Shown here in pieces: positions 24,896-33,246 of a DNA stretch of 64,000 bases. Made by a program: the position numbers and the translations under genes. The stretch comes from Ruficoccus sp. ZRK36 (GTDB lineage Bacteria; Verrucomicrobiota; Verrucomicrobiia; Opitutales; Cerasicoccaceae): contig NZ_CP080649.1 in assembly GCF_019603315.1 (NCBI RefSeq), forward strand, positions 1,503,501 to 1,567,500, read 5' to 3'. Each line of letters starts with the position of its first letter. Position 1 is the stretch's first letter. The notes beneath the pieces were generated by a model that had not been told where the DNA came from, searched no databases, and saw only the letters and a program-made list of their open reading frames with translations.

Positions 24896-25696
24896 ATGGC
24901 ATCCTCCCAAAATCAACGTTTTATCGGCTTTCCTCCGCCTCTGCTGGGGGAGCGCCCGCTGCGCCTGCCCGTACTCGGGGCCGAGCCGGGTCGCTGGCTC
25001 GCTCTGGATAAGCCTGCGGGCATCCTCACGGACCGTCACCGCTGGCACCCGGACCTGCCCGGCCTGTTGGCCGCCTTTAATGAGCAGGTTGAGATGGGTA
25101 AGCCCGAGCTGGAGCCCTACGAGATCACCGCTGCGCGCCATGTTTACATCCTTGAGCCTGAGACGACGGGTGTGCTGCTCCTCGCTCTCAGCGAGAAGGC
25201 AATCGAGGAGCTGCGGGATGCCTATGGCTCTGCCCTGATGAATTTTACCTTCGGGTTTCTGGCCCGTTGGGATGGTGGGGATAAAAAGCGTACCTGCAGC
25301 CTGCCGATTTCCGTCCACACCACCGAGCCGCGCGCTCTGGTGTCGCATCAGAGCGGAAAAAAGTGCGAGACGGTTTTCCAGATGGATAAGCGGCTGGGGA
25401 ACTACGCGTGGTGGAAGGCCGAGGCCAAGTACATGCGTCCGCACCAGATCCGCCTGCACGCGGCTGAAGTGGGTCTGCCCGTCGTGGGGGACCGGCTTTA
25501 TGGTGGGCCGCCCCCGATCTGCCTGTCGGCCCTGAAGCGTGATTACCTCTCACGTGGGGTCGAGAAGCCGCTCTATGACGGCCTGTGCCTGCACCTGGAG
25601 TCTCTGGAGCTGCCGGATGGGGCTCGGCTGGAGTCGCCCCTCCCCAAGGGCCTGGGCGTGCTTCAGCGCCGCCTCAGCCAGCATGCACGAGACTGA
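24896..25696 (+). CDS. RluA-family pseudouridine synthase relative with altered catalytic motif
   Basis: RluA/RsuA-fold protein, 266 residues. The start of the catalytic domain (RWLALDKPAGILTDRH, about 33-48) and the C-terminal RPHQIRLHAAEVGLPVVGDRLYGG (two family blocks, about 184-207) are well conserved. In active enzymes the catalytic Asp lies in HRLDxxTSG; here the equivalent block reads YILEPETTG, so the position is Glu87 and the preceding Arg is missing. The protein may therefore be inactive as a pseudouridine synthase, have a changed chemistry, or act by RNA binding alone. The ATG at 24896 is used because similarity starts after it; an in-frame start at 24782 would overlap the rpsT terminator. 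Confidence 0.82.
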   Translation: MASSQNQRFIGFPPPLLGERPLRLPVLGAEPGRWLALDKPAGILTDRHRWHPDLPGLLAAFNEQVEMGKPELEPYEITAARHVYILEPETTGVLLLALSEKAIEELRDAYGSALMNFTFGFLARWDGGDKKRTCSLPISVHTTEPRALVSHQSGKKCETVFQMDKRLGNYAWWKAEAKYMRPHQIRLHAAEVGLPVVGDRLYGGPPPICLSALKRDYLSRGVEKPLYDGLCLHLESLELPDGARLESPLPKGLGVLQRRLSQHARD

Positions 25697-25865
25697 TCGC
25701 CTCCACGCGGGGGTCCCCGGTCGGGCATTTGCGGGGTTAATTCGACGATGGGGCAGAATAACGAGCTGTTTTGCATTTTTTTCTTGTCTCAAGGGCGATG
25801 AGCTTCATTGTCACCTGCTTTTTCCAATTTACGAATCTGCGTATCACTAACGCCAATTAACAGAC

Positions 25866-25961
25866 ATGGGTAACCTTAAAAAGAAGCGCCGCCTCAAGAT
25901 GAACAAGCACAAGCGGCGGAAGCGTTCACACGCCAATCGTCACAAGAAGCGCACCTGGTAG
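25866..25961 (+). CDS. AURKAIP1/COX24-domain (mS38-like) small basic protein, 31 aa
   Basis: A 31-codon [23 protein letters not shown] followed by [11 protein letters not shown], too short for most gene finders. The [15 protein letters not shown] core is the AURKAIP1/COX24 signature known from mitochondrial ribosomal protein mS38 and from small proteins in several bacterial phyla. More than half of the residues are Lys or Arg, as expected for an rRNA-binding peptide. ATG at 25866. It lies close to rpsT and rnpB, a translation-related neighbourhood. A ribosomal role in bacteria is inferred from the family. Confidence 0.85.
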   Translation: MGNLKKKRRLKMNKHKRRKRSHANRHKKRTW

Positions 25962-26251
25962 TGTCTGCGCCTTTTGGCGCGACTCACCTGTTGTACGCAT
26001 TTTGATGCCCAGAGGGATAAGCTCCGCACGGCCTTGACCGGCTGCGATGTTGCCAACCCTCTGGATGCTGTCGCCCGACGATTCTGCGTAGCCTGAGCTT
26101 TAACAAGTCCATGGCGCCATCCGGTGCCGTGGGCTTTGCTTTTCCGGCTGCGCGGGTAGGGTAGAGGGCTTGACGAAATCTTGCAGCTTGCTGGAGTAGC
26201 GAGCACGGACTGAGTGTGGATATGTTTCCGCCTCAATGCCCCTGCTGAGCT

Positions 26252-26821
26252 ATGACTCTTGCCGAGACTGAGCGTTTACGTTTGCGTAACTGGGAAGACC
26301 GGGACCGCGATGTGTTTTTCGACCTGGTAGCCGATCCGGCTATCACGCGCTATCTGCTGCCCTGCACTTCCCGTGAGGAGGCAGATGAACGGTTCGCGCG
26401 CATGCGTGATCAGATTCGCGAGAGCGGCTACGGCTTTTATGCGTTGGCGCTGAAGGACTGCGACTCGGCGATTGGCTGGTGCGGGATCGCGCCTACCGAT
26501 CTTGAGCCCTACCTGCCTGCCGGAACAGTAGAGATCGGGTGGCGTCTGTTGGTAGCCTGTCAGGGACAGGGTTACATGACCGAAGCCGCAAAGGCTTGTC
26601 TGCGAATGGGTTTTGAGAGATTTAGCCTGGAGGAGATTGTCGCTTTTACAGTGACCGGGAATCGGCGCTCAGAGGCAGTGATGCAGCGGATCGGCATGCA
26701 GCGCGACCCTCAGGCGGATTTCGACCACCCCCGAGTGCCGGTCAGTCGCCCGGACTTGAACCCTCATTGCGTCTATCGTCTTTCTAAAGAGATACACGAA
26801 AGCCACTTGCTGGACGCTTGA
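26252..26821 (+). CDS. GNAT-family N-acetyltransferase (RimJ/RimL type)
   Basis: Acetyl-CoA-dependent acetyltransferase, 189 residues. It opens with TERLRLRNWEDRD, the common RimJ/L start, and the acetyl-CoA pyrophosphate loop is CQGQGYMTEAAKACL (about 109-123). A later NRRSEAVMQRIGM segment (about 139-151) is the usual helix that closes the cofactor site. Substrates of this group range from ribosomal proteins to small amines and cannot be assigned here. Neighbours do not help: it stands between an empty region and the small mS38-like gene. Confidence 0.85.
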   Translation: MTLAETERLRLRNWEDRDRDVFFDLVADPAITRYLLPCTSREEADERFARMRDQIRESGYGFYALALKDCDSAIGWCGIAPTDLEPYLPAGTVEIGWRLLVACQGQGYMTEAAKACLRMGFERFSLEEIVAFTVTGNRRSEAVMQRIGMQRDPQADFDHPRVPVSRPDLNPHCVYRLSKEIHESHLLDA

Positions 26822-27223
26822 GTTCTTTTTGGTGCTCCATCTGGTGAAATCTACTCCACTGGAGCAGTGCCAAAGCTCTTTTTGGGGCAGATTTTCCATG
26901 GTCACAGGGGGCGGTGGGGTATTAGTTTTCTCACGGTTTCGGGGCCTACTGTATTAAGTCGACTGTGCTCGGTAACTGGCGGGAGTCTGTGGCGTGGGGT
27001 GAAGCGCCTAGTTTGCCAGGGGAAGGTTTTGTCTGGGTGAAATAAGTGTAAACCCTTCATTGAAAGTGGGAAAAAGAATTGCATATGCCAGCCCGCTACG
27101 ATTATGACAGAGGCTCAATGTTGACCTGTACCCCATGGCATTGCTTCCAGTGGCCTGTTGGCTTATCGGGAAATTGACTGGGCTCGGGAAAGACATCGAG
27201 ATCACCACTTCTATTTCGCGTCC
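26822..27223. other. Intergenic region before the pilus operon, no gene seen
   Basis: About 400 bases without a convincing gene. A loose inverted repeat TGCTCCA (26833-26839) / TGGAGCA (26860-26866) close to the GNAT stop, followed by a T-rich stretch at 26876-26884, may end that transcript. Two start options for the following gene, TTG 27158 and ATG 27224, fall at the right edge. No RNA structure or repeat copy was recognised, and the promoter of the operon could not be placed. Confidence 0.4.
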
Positions 27224-28276
27224 ATGCGCAGATCTGCCAATAAACCCCTCTTTGTTGATGTGTCCGATCAGGTCATGCTGATGGCTCGCGTCAATTCCCT
27301 TAAGGGGCCTATCCAAATTGAGGCTCTGATGGAGTGCCCATTGGGGCAGAGTCCTGAGCAGATTGGGCAGACTGTTGCACAGTTCTCAGGGCTGACCAAA
27401 GGGCAGTTGTGCCCGTCGATTTGTGGTGTGTACCCCCGGGAGGTGCTGGTCCGCCGTGCTTCTCTGGATAATCCGGGTCGTGCAAAGGATCCGGCTTATT
27501 TGTTGGAGATGGTACAGGCCCAGTTTAAGGTCGATGTAAACCAGTATGCGATCATGGTCTTGAACGCGGCCCAGGGTACGGAGTTCCGGCTCGATAAGGC
27601 TGTCAGTAAAGAGCTCCTGTTTTGTGGAGCCTCGCGCCGGGAGCTACAGGGACTTCAGGAGCAGTTGCTCTCCTATGGGCTCTATCCCGAGCGGCTTGAG
27701 CTGAGTACACTGGGTACGATCGGTGGTTTGATCCACGATGCCGAGCTGCGGGAGTGCAAGGCGCCGACCCTCGTGCTTGAGATTACCGATGACCACGCGC
27801 AGGTACTGATTTTCCAGGGGGAGTCACTGGATGTGGCCCGCCCGATTCCTCACGGTTTTAATAGCATGTACCCGCTGGTTCAGGAGCAGCTTGGGCTAAA
27901 GGATGTGGAATCCGCCCGGAAGCTCTTCAGCTCGAATACGTTTGATTTCACTGAGATGGGGCCGCTGCTGCTCAAAAAGATTATGAAGGAGCTGCAGGCT
28001 TCGACGGGTTTTTACGAGGTCCAGACCGGGCAGACGATTGGCCAACTCTTTCTCAGTAACCTGCCGGATAACCTCGACTGGATCGCCCGGAGCCTGTCGA
28101 GGACACTCTGTGTGGACATGCTTGAGCCTGATTATGAGCGCTGGCTCACCTCTCTGGGGATTGAGCTGGGCGAGGGCGTGGATGTTTCCCGTCTCGGACC
28201 CCGGTGGTTCAGCTTGTTCGCCCTGATGGGCAATTATAACCCAACCCATTCACCCGTTGATGCAAAAGGACAATAA
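27224..28276 (+). CDS. PilM-like actin-fold protein of a type IV pilus/secretion operon
   Basis: First gene of a five-gene overlapping operon. The protein (350 residues from the ATG at 27224; a TTG at 27158 would add 22) has the layout of PilM/FtsA-like proteins. There is an N-terminal FVDVSDQVMLMARVN strand pair, a middle region, and a LVLEITDDHAQVLIFQGESL block (about 192-211) that corresponds to the second phosphate-binding strand pair. PilM sits on the cytoplasmic side and couples the PilN/PilO inner-membrane proteins to the motor. Canonical ATP-binding motifs are weak, so nucleotide binding is uncertain. Gene order PilM-N-O-x-secretin supports the call and mirrors Akkermansia Amuc_1101-1098. 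Confidence 0.72.
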   Translation: MRRSANKPLFVDVSDQVMLMARVNSLKGPIQIEALMECPLGQSPEQIGQTVAQFSGLTKGQLCPSICGVYPREVLVRRASLDNPGRAKDPAYLLEMVQAQFKVDVNQYAIMVLNAAQGTEFRLDKAVSKELLFCGASRRELQGLQEQLLSYGLYPERLELSTLGTIGGLIHDAELRECKAPTLVLEITDDHAQVLIFQGESLDVARPIPHGFNSMYPLVQEQLGLKDVESARKLFSSNTFDFTEMGPLLLKKIMKELQASTGFYEVQTGQTIGQLFLSNLPDNLDWIARSLSRTLCVDMLEPDYERWLTSLGIELGEGVDVSRLGPRWFSLFALMGNYNPTHSPVDAKGQ

Positions 28277-28907
28277 AAAGGATCAGTTCCTGAATTGGCA
28301 TCCGAACTTCCGGCTGACTGAGACGCTGCCGGATATCAAGGTCGTGCGTACCGGTTTTCTGGTAAACTTCGTGGCGATCACGGTGGTGCTGGTTTTGTTG
28401 GCTTTCAATGGGTACCGTGAGCTGCGGATTCATTCACTCAACAGCGAGATCGGGACGTTCGAGCAGCGGTTGGCTGAGGGCAAGACGCAGAACCAGGCTA
28501 ACCTCAAACTGAGTAGCGAGTTTACCCGTCAGGCGAAACTGATCGATGACGTGCGGGCATTCCACATCACATCGGTGCCGCCGGTGGAGTTTCTCCGTGT
28601 CATCACCGCGACTCGCCCGGATGATATCGCCTTTCAATCCGTACGCTATGAGCTGGTGCAGCCCCCGCTGAAAAAGAAAGAGAAGCTGGTTAAGTCCAAG
28701 TTCCGGAGCCGTTATACGGTCACCGGTATGCTGAAGGGCAGCTCTGCGGAGGCCCTCATTGCGCTCAATAGTTATCGTGCCCGGCTCTCCTCATTGGAAA
28801 TCCTGGAAGGGAAAATCGAAGAGATCCAGGTTTCTCAGCCGAGGCGTAACCCTTCGCTGGACCTGTTCGAGTTCGAAATCACCTTAACCCTCCTGCCTGA
28901 AGCATGA
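28260..28907 (+). CDS. PilN-like inner-membrane assembly protein
   Basis: Bitopic protein of 215 residues. A short cytoplasmic N-terminus of about 34 residues (with the NWHPNFRLTE motif that could dock to the PilM-like protein) precedes one transmembrane helix (about 36-54, GFLVNFVAITVVLVLLAF). A coiled-coil segment (about 60-100) and a ferredoxin-like periplasmic domain (about 105-215) follow. That is the PilN architecture. The ATG at 28260 overlaps the upstream gene by 17 bases, and the stop overlaps the next start (ATGA), so the genes are translationally coupled. Sequence identity to characterised PilN appears low; the call rests on topology and position. Confidence 0.72.
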   Translation: MQKDNKKDQFLNWHPNFRLTETLPDIKVVRTGFLVNFVAITVVLVLLAFNGYRELRIHSLNSEIGTFEQRLAEGKTQNQANLKLSSEFTRQAKLIDDVRAFHITSVPPVEFLRVITATRPDDIAFQSVRYELVQPPLKKKEKLVKSKFRSRYTVTGMLKGSSAEALIALNSYRARLSSLEILEGKIEEIQVSQPRRNPSLDLFEFEITLTLLPEA

Positions 28908-29506
28908 ACGCCCAGAAGCTAATCGCCATTTACAGGCAGCAGCCGCTAGCGGTTATTTGTGCTGGCCTTGCCGTTATCATGGTTGCGCTCGCTTTTTTCC
29001 GGGGGGGGAGTCTGGTGGATAGCGAGTCTCGCTACAATGAGGCTTTGTCCGAGGCGGACGAGATGGAGCAGAATGAGCAGAACGCCATCGGGCTGGCCGA
29101 GGACGTCGAGCAGATAAACAAGATTGTCGAGGAGACTGAATCACGCCTGATGCGTGAGAATGCGCGTGCCGACCACTACCGTTATTTCCTGTCGCTGGCC
29201 GAAGGCAGTAAGGTCACGATGTCTGACCCGGTCATGATCCGCAGCCTGGTCCCGGGCACAAAGGGGGTCAATGTTGTGACCCAGAAGCTCGCTCAGATCG
29301 AATACCGCCTCTCGCTGCAGGGTAATTTTAATCAGATCATGGACTTTTTGTATTTGTTGTCTACCGGCCGCTATCTGACGCGGGTGGACGCAATGGCAAT
29401 GGCCGGGGAGCCAGATATGGGACCGGACATCGTGACGGTTAACCTCTCCATTCGCATCTTGGCGACCCCTCCCCCCAAAGAGAAAAAGGAGGATAAAAAT
29501 GGATAG
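28904..29506 (+). CDS. PilO-like / Amuc_1100-like pilus-cluster protein
   Basis: Bitopic protein of 200 residues: a short cytoplasmic start, one transmembrane helix (about 15-33, LAVICAGLAVIMVALAFF), an acidic coiled coil (about 40-85) and a PilO-type periplasmic domain with QIEYRLSLQGNFNQIMDFLY (about 127-146). It starts in the ATGA overlap of the previous stop and overlaps the next gene by 8 bases. In Akkermansia the protein at the corresponding place, Amuc_1100, is the surface protein known for its effect on host immunity and is needed for the pilus-like cluster. Equivalence is suggested by order and topology, not by a measured alignment. Confidence 0.7.
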   Translation: MNAQKLIAIYRQQPLAVICAGLAVIMVALAFFRGGSLVDSESRYNEALSEADEMEQNEQNAIGLAEDVEQINKIVEETESRLMRENARADHYRYFLSLAEGSKVTMSDPVMIRSLVPGTKGVNVVTQKLAQIEYRLSLQGNFNQIMDFLYLLSTGRYLTRVDAMAMAGEPDMGPDIVTVNLSIRILATPPPKEKKEDKNG

Positions 29507-30095
29507 TAAAGTTCTTCGTCCGTCCTTCCGGATTCCCCTGCGTCCGCTGGTTATTCTCGGTCTGATTGCGGCCTGCTCAGTCGATAGTGTTTCGGCAGCC
29601 GGACTGGTTATGCCGATCAAGCGCCGGGATGTGACTTTGAGTGCCGGCGAGCTCTACTTGCGCCCGCCCAGTGAGCAGGTTGAGGCCGAGTTGGCCGAGC
29701 TGAAGTATCCGTTCGCCTTTGAGCGCCCCCCCGAGCCTGTTGGCGTGGCTGAGAGCGAGAAAACGGATTCGGCCGCAGAAGAAACTGAGGCAGCACCCGT
29801 CGTCACCCGCACCGACGAGGAAGTGCTCCAGGCCTTTTCGTCCAAGTTTGAGCCAACGGGCATGATGGCTCGTGGGCAGGATAACTACCTGACTGTCCCG
29901 GTCGGCGACCGCACGCACTCGGTGAAAGAAGGCAGCTTGATCCGCTTTAACTACGAGAATGAGTCCTACAATGTTCGGATCTCAAAAGTGACGGACGAAA
30001 ATTTTACGCTGAGTCTGGGCGAGGCCACCCTTACACGCCCTCTCAATACAGATTTCGATAAGGACCAGATTAAACGCTTTACCCCCCAACCCTAA
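29499..30095 (+). CDS. Exported protein between PilO-like and secretin genes (PilP-position)
   Basis: A 198-residue exported protein with a signal peptide or anchor (RPLVILGLIAACSVDSVSA, about 14-32). After an acidic, Ala/Glu-rich linker (about 75-105) comes a compact beta domain (about 120-185, with NYLTVPVGDRTHSVKEGSLI and NYENESYNVRISKVTDE). It occupies the position of PilP, whose beta-sandwich joins the inner-membrane PilN/PilO pair to the secretin, but there is no clear lipobox. Overlap with the previous gene (8 bases) and a 25-40 base gap to the secretin show operon membership. It may also correspond to Amuc_1099. Confidence 0.65.
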   Translation: MDSKVLRPSFRIPLRPLVILGLIAACSVDSVSAAGLVMPIKRRDVTLSAGELYLRPPSEQVEAELAELKYPFAFERPPEPVGVAESEKTDSAAEETEAAPVVTRTDEEVLQAFSSKFEPTGMMARGQDNYLTVPVGDRTHSVKEGSLIRFNYENESYNVRISKVTDENFTLSLGEATLTRPLNTDFDKDQIKRFTPQP

Positions 30096-30135
30096 GTTTT
30101 TCTACGCCAATTCCAACTAGATGAGGACCTTGAAA

Positions 30136-32115
30136 ATGAAAATCGCACGACCCTTGATAGTCGCTATTTCGCTGTGCCTGCCCCTCCCATGGCTCTACGG
30201 GATCGATCCGCCTGAGGATACGATCAACCCGTTGGGCTCGGAAGAGGTGCCTCAGGATGATTTTCCGGTCGTTGATGGTGACGGTCACGTTGTTTCTCAG
30301 CAGCCGGGTGAATCCTCCCCCGCTGGCCAGGACACACCCTCCCAGACGCCTGAAGCCCAACCGGCTGCACCGGCTACTGCTGGTCGCTCGGAGTCCACGC
30401 CTCCGCCTGCTGTCCCCAGTGACGTCTATGCTCCCGATAACGCCGGTATCACCGTCAAAAATGTGACCGAAAGCGAGCCGACGATCGAAGTGACCGTCTC
30501 TCCCGAAGGTGAGAAGGAAATCGAGCGGGTTGAGTCAGATGTGCCTGCTCTTGAGCTGGACTTCCCCACCGGTGGTGAGGCCACCCTGGAGTTCCCCACA
30601 GATGTGGCGACCGACATGGACATGGAGATGGGGGACGATGATACCATTTCGGTGGACTTCCCGGATGAAGAGGTCCGCACCATCATTCGTAATGTGGCTG
30701 ACCTATATGACCTCAACGTGGTCATCCCCGAGACCTTGGTCGGTAACACCACGATCAAGCTGCGTAATGTGACTTGGCGTCAGGTCTTCGAGGTTGTGCT
30801 CCAGCCGCTGGGCTACACCTACGTGGAGGACCGCAATATCATTAAGATCAAAAGCATGGATGAACTCATGCAGGAGCCGGTCGATACGCGGGTGTTTCTG
30901 ATCAACTATGCGTTGGCAACGGATTTGCAGGCTTCTTTGGGTGCGCTCGTGGACCCGGCCTCCGGTGGTATCATACAGGTCGACACGCGTACCAATGCTC
31001 TGATCATTACGGAGCGCCCCTCGCGCATGAACGACATCCAGGAGATTATCGAGCGTCTGGACCAGCCGACTCCGCAGGTCATGATCCACTCGATGTTTAT
31101 CGAGACTACGACCAACGAACAGCTTAACCTGGGTATTCAGTGGCCGCAATCCGCTACCTTTTCTATCTCTGGTTACAACAGTGATCCGACCGTTACGAAT
31201 ACGCCGATTCAGCTCGGTGGTATTGGCGTACCTCCGGGGACGGGTGCTCCCGGTAACGTGAGTTTCGCCAACAATGCGGTGCTGAGCATGAGCAGCCTGG
31301 AGGCGACACTGAACTTCCTGCAGGAGGATACGAATTCACGCGTCCTGAATCACCCCAGTGTGGTTACCATGGATGGCGAACAAGCGAAGATCAATGTGGG
31401 TGAAGAAATCCCGATCCCCGAGTTCGTCTTTAACGAAGAAACCGGCCGTTTCCAGATTTCCGGTTATGAGTATCGCGACACGGGGGCGGTTTTGACCGTG
31501 ACCCCGCACGTCAACAGCGCTGGCTTCATCCGCCTGCAGGTTGAGCCCGAGCTGAGCAAGAAGGGCACGAACGGTGTCAGTATTTCGACCGGCACCGCCA
31601 GTGCGACGGAGATCCCCTCGTTTGACACCAAGACGGCCAAATCGACCGTTGTGCTCAAGGACGGTTACACGCTGGTCATCGGCGGCCTGCGTGAAAAGAA
31701 AAGCCAGGTCACTGAGCAGAAGGTTCCCTTCCTCGGGGATATTCCGCTGATCGGTGAGTTGTTTACCAATACGTCGAAAGACCCGGACAACAACAGTGTC
31801 AGCGACTTGCTCATCTTTATCACGGCCCGTACGCTCAATCCGGACGGCACCACGTATAAGGAAATGGTTGATCCCCGCATCCTTGATCGCATGCGTATCA
31901 CTGATTCGGAGATCCCGGATTACCGTCTGCCTGCTCCCGAGGGTAAGCAGCTCCAGCAGGTGCTCGATATGCGCAATGATCTCGACGTGAAAAAGGAATC
32001 CGTCCGCCTGAACGAACAGGCCAAGGACCTGAAAAGCGAGATGAAGGGTGAGGACGCGGATGAAGACTCCTCCGACTCTCCCAAGCGTGCGACCCGCCTC
32101 CGTCACGGCCCGTAA
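30136..32115 (+). CDS. Secretin (PilQ/GspD-type outer-membrane channel)
   Basis: Outer-membrane secretin closing the operon, 659 residues. A signal peptide (about 5-22) is followed by a long Pro/Ala/Glu-rich unstructured region (about 25-165). Then come an N0/STN domain (ISVDFPDEEVRTIIRNVADL, about 170-240), an N1/NolW-type domain (VFLINYALATDLQASLGALV, about 253-310) and the secretin beta-barrel core (about 320-585) with the signature VPFLGDIPLIGELF. A charged tail (about 600-659) ends the protein. The ATG at 30136 has GAGGA seven bases upstream and is preferred over the ATG at 30121. No pilotin, PilB-type ATPase or PilC is in the window. A strong terminator follows. Confidence 0.9.
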   Translation: MKIARPLIVAISLCLPLPWLYGIDPPEDTINPLGSEEVPQDDFPVVDGDGHVVSQQPGESSPAGQDTPSQTPEAQPAAPATAGRSESTPPPAVPSDVYAPDNAGITVKNVTESEPTIEVTVSPEGEKEIERVESDVPALELDFPTGGEATLEFPTDVATDMDMEMGDDDTISVDFPDEEVRTIIRNVADLYDLNVVIPETLVGNTTIKLRNVTWRQVFEVVLQPLGYTYVEDRNIIKIKSMDELMQEPVDTRVFLINYALATDLQASLGALVDPASGGIIQVDTRTNALIITERPSRMNDIQEIIERLDQPTPQVMIHSMFIETTTNEQLNLGIQWPQSATFSISGYNSDPTVTNTPIQLGGIGVPPGTGAPGNVSFANNAVLSMSSLEATLNFLQEDTNSRVLNHPSVVTMDGEQAKINVGEEIPIPEFVFNEETGRFQISGYEYRDTGAVLTVTPHVNSAGFIRLQVEPELSKKGTNGVSISTGTASATEIPSFDTKTAKSTVVLKDGYTLVIGGLREKKSQVTEQKVPFLGDIPLIGELFTNTSKDPDNNSVSDLLIFITARTLNPDGTTYKEMVDPRILDRMRITDSEIPDYRLPAPEGKQLQQVLDMRNDLDVKKESVRLNEQAKDLKSEMKGEDADEDSSDSPKRATRLRHGP

Positions 32116-32154
32116 GCGCTCTCCCGATTCGACATTCTTGATTCTCTTGATCCG

Positions 32155-32187
32155 CCCCGGTGCTCTTGGTACCGGGGTGTTTTTTTA
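32155..32187 (+). terminator. Intrinsic terminator of the pilus/secretin operon
   Basis: CCCCGGT (32155-32161) pairs with ACCGGGG (32171-32177), and TGTTTTTTT follows. Confidence 0.88.
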
Positions 32188-32265
32188 GTGTTTGAGATGC
32201 TCTGCAGGCCCTCGGGTAGATGAGGGCTTGCCATCTATGGCTTTGGTTATGTTATCGAAACGCCT

Positions 32266-33246
32266 GTGGACGACCCTTCCCGCAAAGCCCCCAACCATCT
32301 GCCGGCCCATGTGAGTTTCCCTGAGGATTGGGAGCATAAGCATACGGACCGGACATGGGGCTGCATTACGCGTGTTGTTCACCGTCTGCCCGATGGGCGC
32401 TTGCACATTTGGACTTCCCGCCGACACCGCAAGGGCCTTGGTGCGCTCATCAAGCATAGCCCTGCACATGACTGGGCGGTGCTGGAGCGTCTCGCCCGCG
32501 AGAATCTGCGGCAATTCCACTGGTGGGGCTGGTCCCTGAACCGCTTGAGCTGGTGGATCGGCCTGATCTTTATCCTCGGCTCCATCTGCTTCGTGCTGGG
32601 TACGGTGCCGCTGGCCTACGAGGCGGTGGCGGACTGGATGGGCTGGAGTCAGTGGGCACTGGATTTTACCTGTTTCCTGGGCTCGGTCTTCTTTACGGTC
32701 GGCAGCTACATGCTTGTGCTTGAGGCGCTGAATGCGTCCTCAGACCCGAGCTCGAAGCACGCGGCTAAGCCTCCTCGCCCTCGCTGGCGCTGGCTGGGCT
32801 GGGAGTGGGGGCGGATTGATTTTCGCATAGCCAGCGTACAGCTAACCGGTGCGATCGTCTTTAATATCAACTGCGGGATGGCTCTGGTCGAGGGGCTGGA
32901 CTGGTGGCAGAGCGACCTCTTTGTGTGGACGCCGAGCACCTTGGCCTCCTGCTGCTTTGTCACGGCCAGCTACCTGGGGCTGCTGGAGGTGACCCATCGC
33001 CGCTGGGCCTGGCAGGTGTGGGACATGAGTTGGTGGATCAATCTCTTTAGCCTGCTCGGTTCGCTCGGATTCCTGTGCTCAAGCCTGGTCGGCTACTTCG
33101 GTCAGGGGCCGGTTCAGTTCCCGCAGTGGTGGGGGAACATGTTCGCCTTGATGATGGGATCGTGGTTCTTCCTCTTCAGTACGTATCTGCTGGTGCCTGA
33201 GGTCCTCAGCGAAGAGGAGGAGCAGGATGCTCCTGCGGCTGGGTAA
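32266..33246 (+). CDS. Trp-rich polytopic membrane protein, YrhK-like repeats
   Basis: Inner-membrane protein of 326 residues with about six hydrophobic segments arranged as three similar two-helix blocks (about 85-150, 185-245 and 255-310). Each block has a pattern like SWWIGLIFILGSICFVLGT followed by a second helix with a GS motif (VFFTVGSYMLVLE; VTASYLGLLEV; MGSWFFLFSTYLLVPEV). This layout resembles YrhK-domain proteins of unknown function; the family name is tentative. The soluble N-terminal 80 residues contain basic segments (TSRRHRKGLGALIKH). Trp is very frequent. The start appears to be GTG at 32266. The gene lies between the secretin terminator and moxR and is probably independent. 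Confidence 0.7.
   Translation: MDDPSRKAPNHLPAHVSFPEDWEHKHTDRTWGCITRVVHRLPDGRLHIWTSRRHRKGLGALIKHSPAHDWAVLERLARENLRQFHWWGWSLNRLSWWIGLIFILGSICFVLGTVPLAYEAVADWMGWSQWALDFTCFLGSVFFTVGSYMLVLEALNASSDPSSKHAAKPPRPRWRWLGWEWGRIDFRIASVQLTGAIVFNINCGMALVEGLDWWQSDLFVWTPSTLASCCFVTASYLGLLEVTHRRWAWQVWDMSWWINLFSLLGSLGFLCSSLVGYFGQGPVQFPQWWGNMFALMMGSWFFLFSTYLLVPEVLSEEEEQDAPAAG

Noticed and set aside
25940-26236. 98-codon minus-strand frame between the mS38-like ORF and the GNAT gene
   Set aside because: It overlaps the 3' end of the small basic ORF, has no plausible start context or family pattern, and has a composition typical of noncoding antisense frames.
25962-26251. tRNA or other small RNA in the 290-base gap before the GNAT gene
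   Set aside because: No cloverleaf with a T-arm motif or other recognisable structure was found by eye.
27341-27356. TTGGGGCAGAGTCC resembling the GGGGCAGAGCCCC module
   Set aside because: It lies inside the PilM-like coding frame, is not a perfect palindrome and lacks neighbouring modules.
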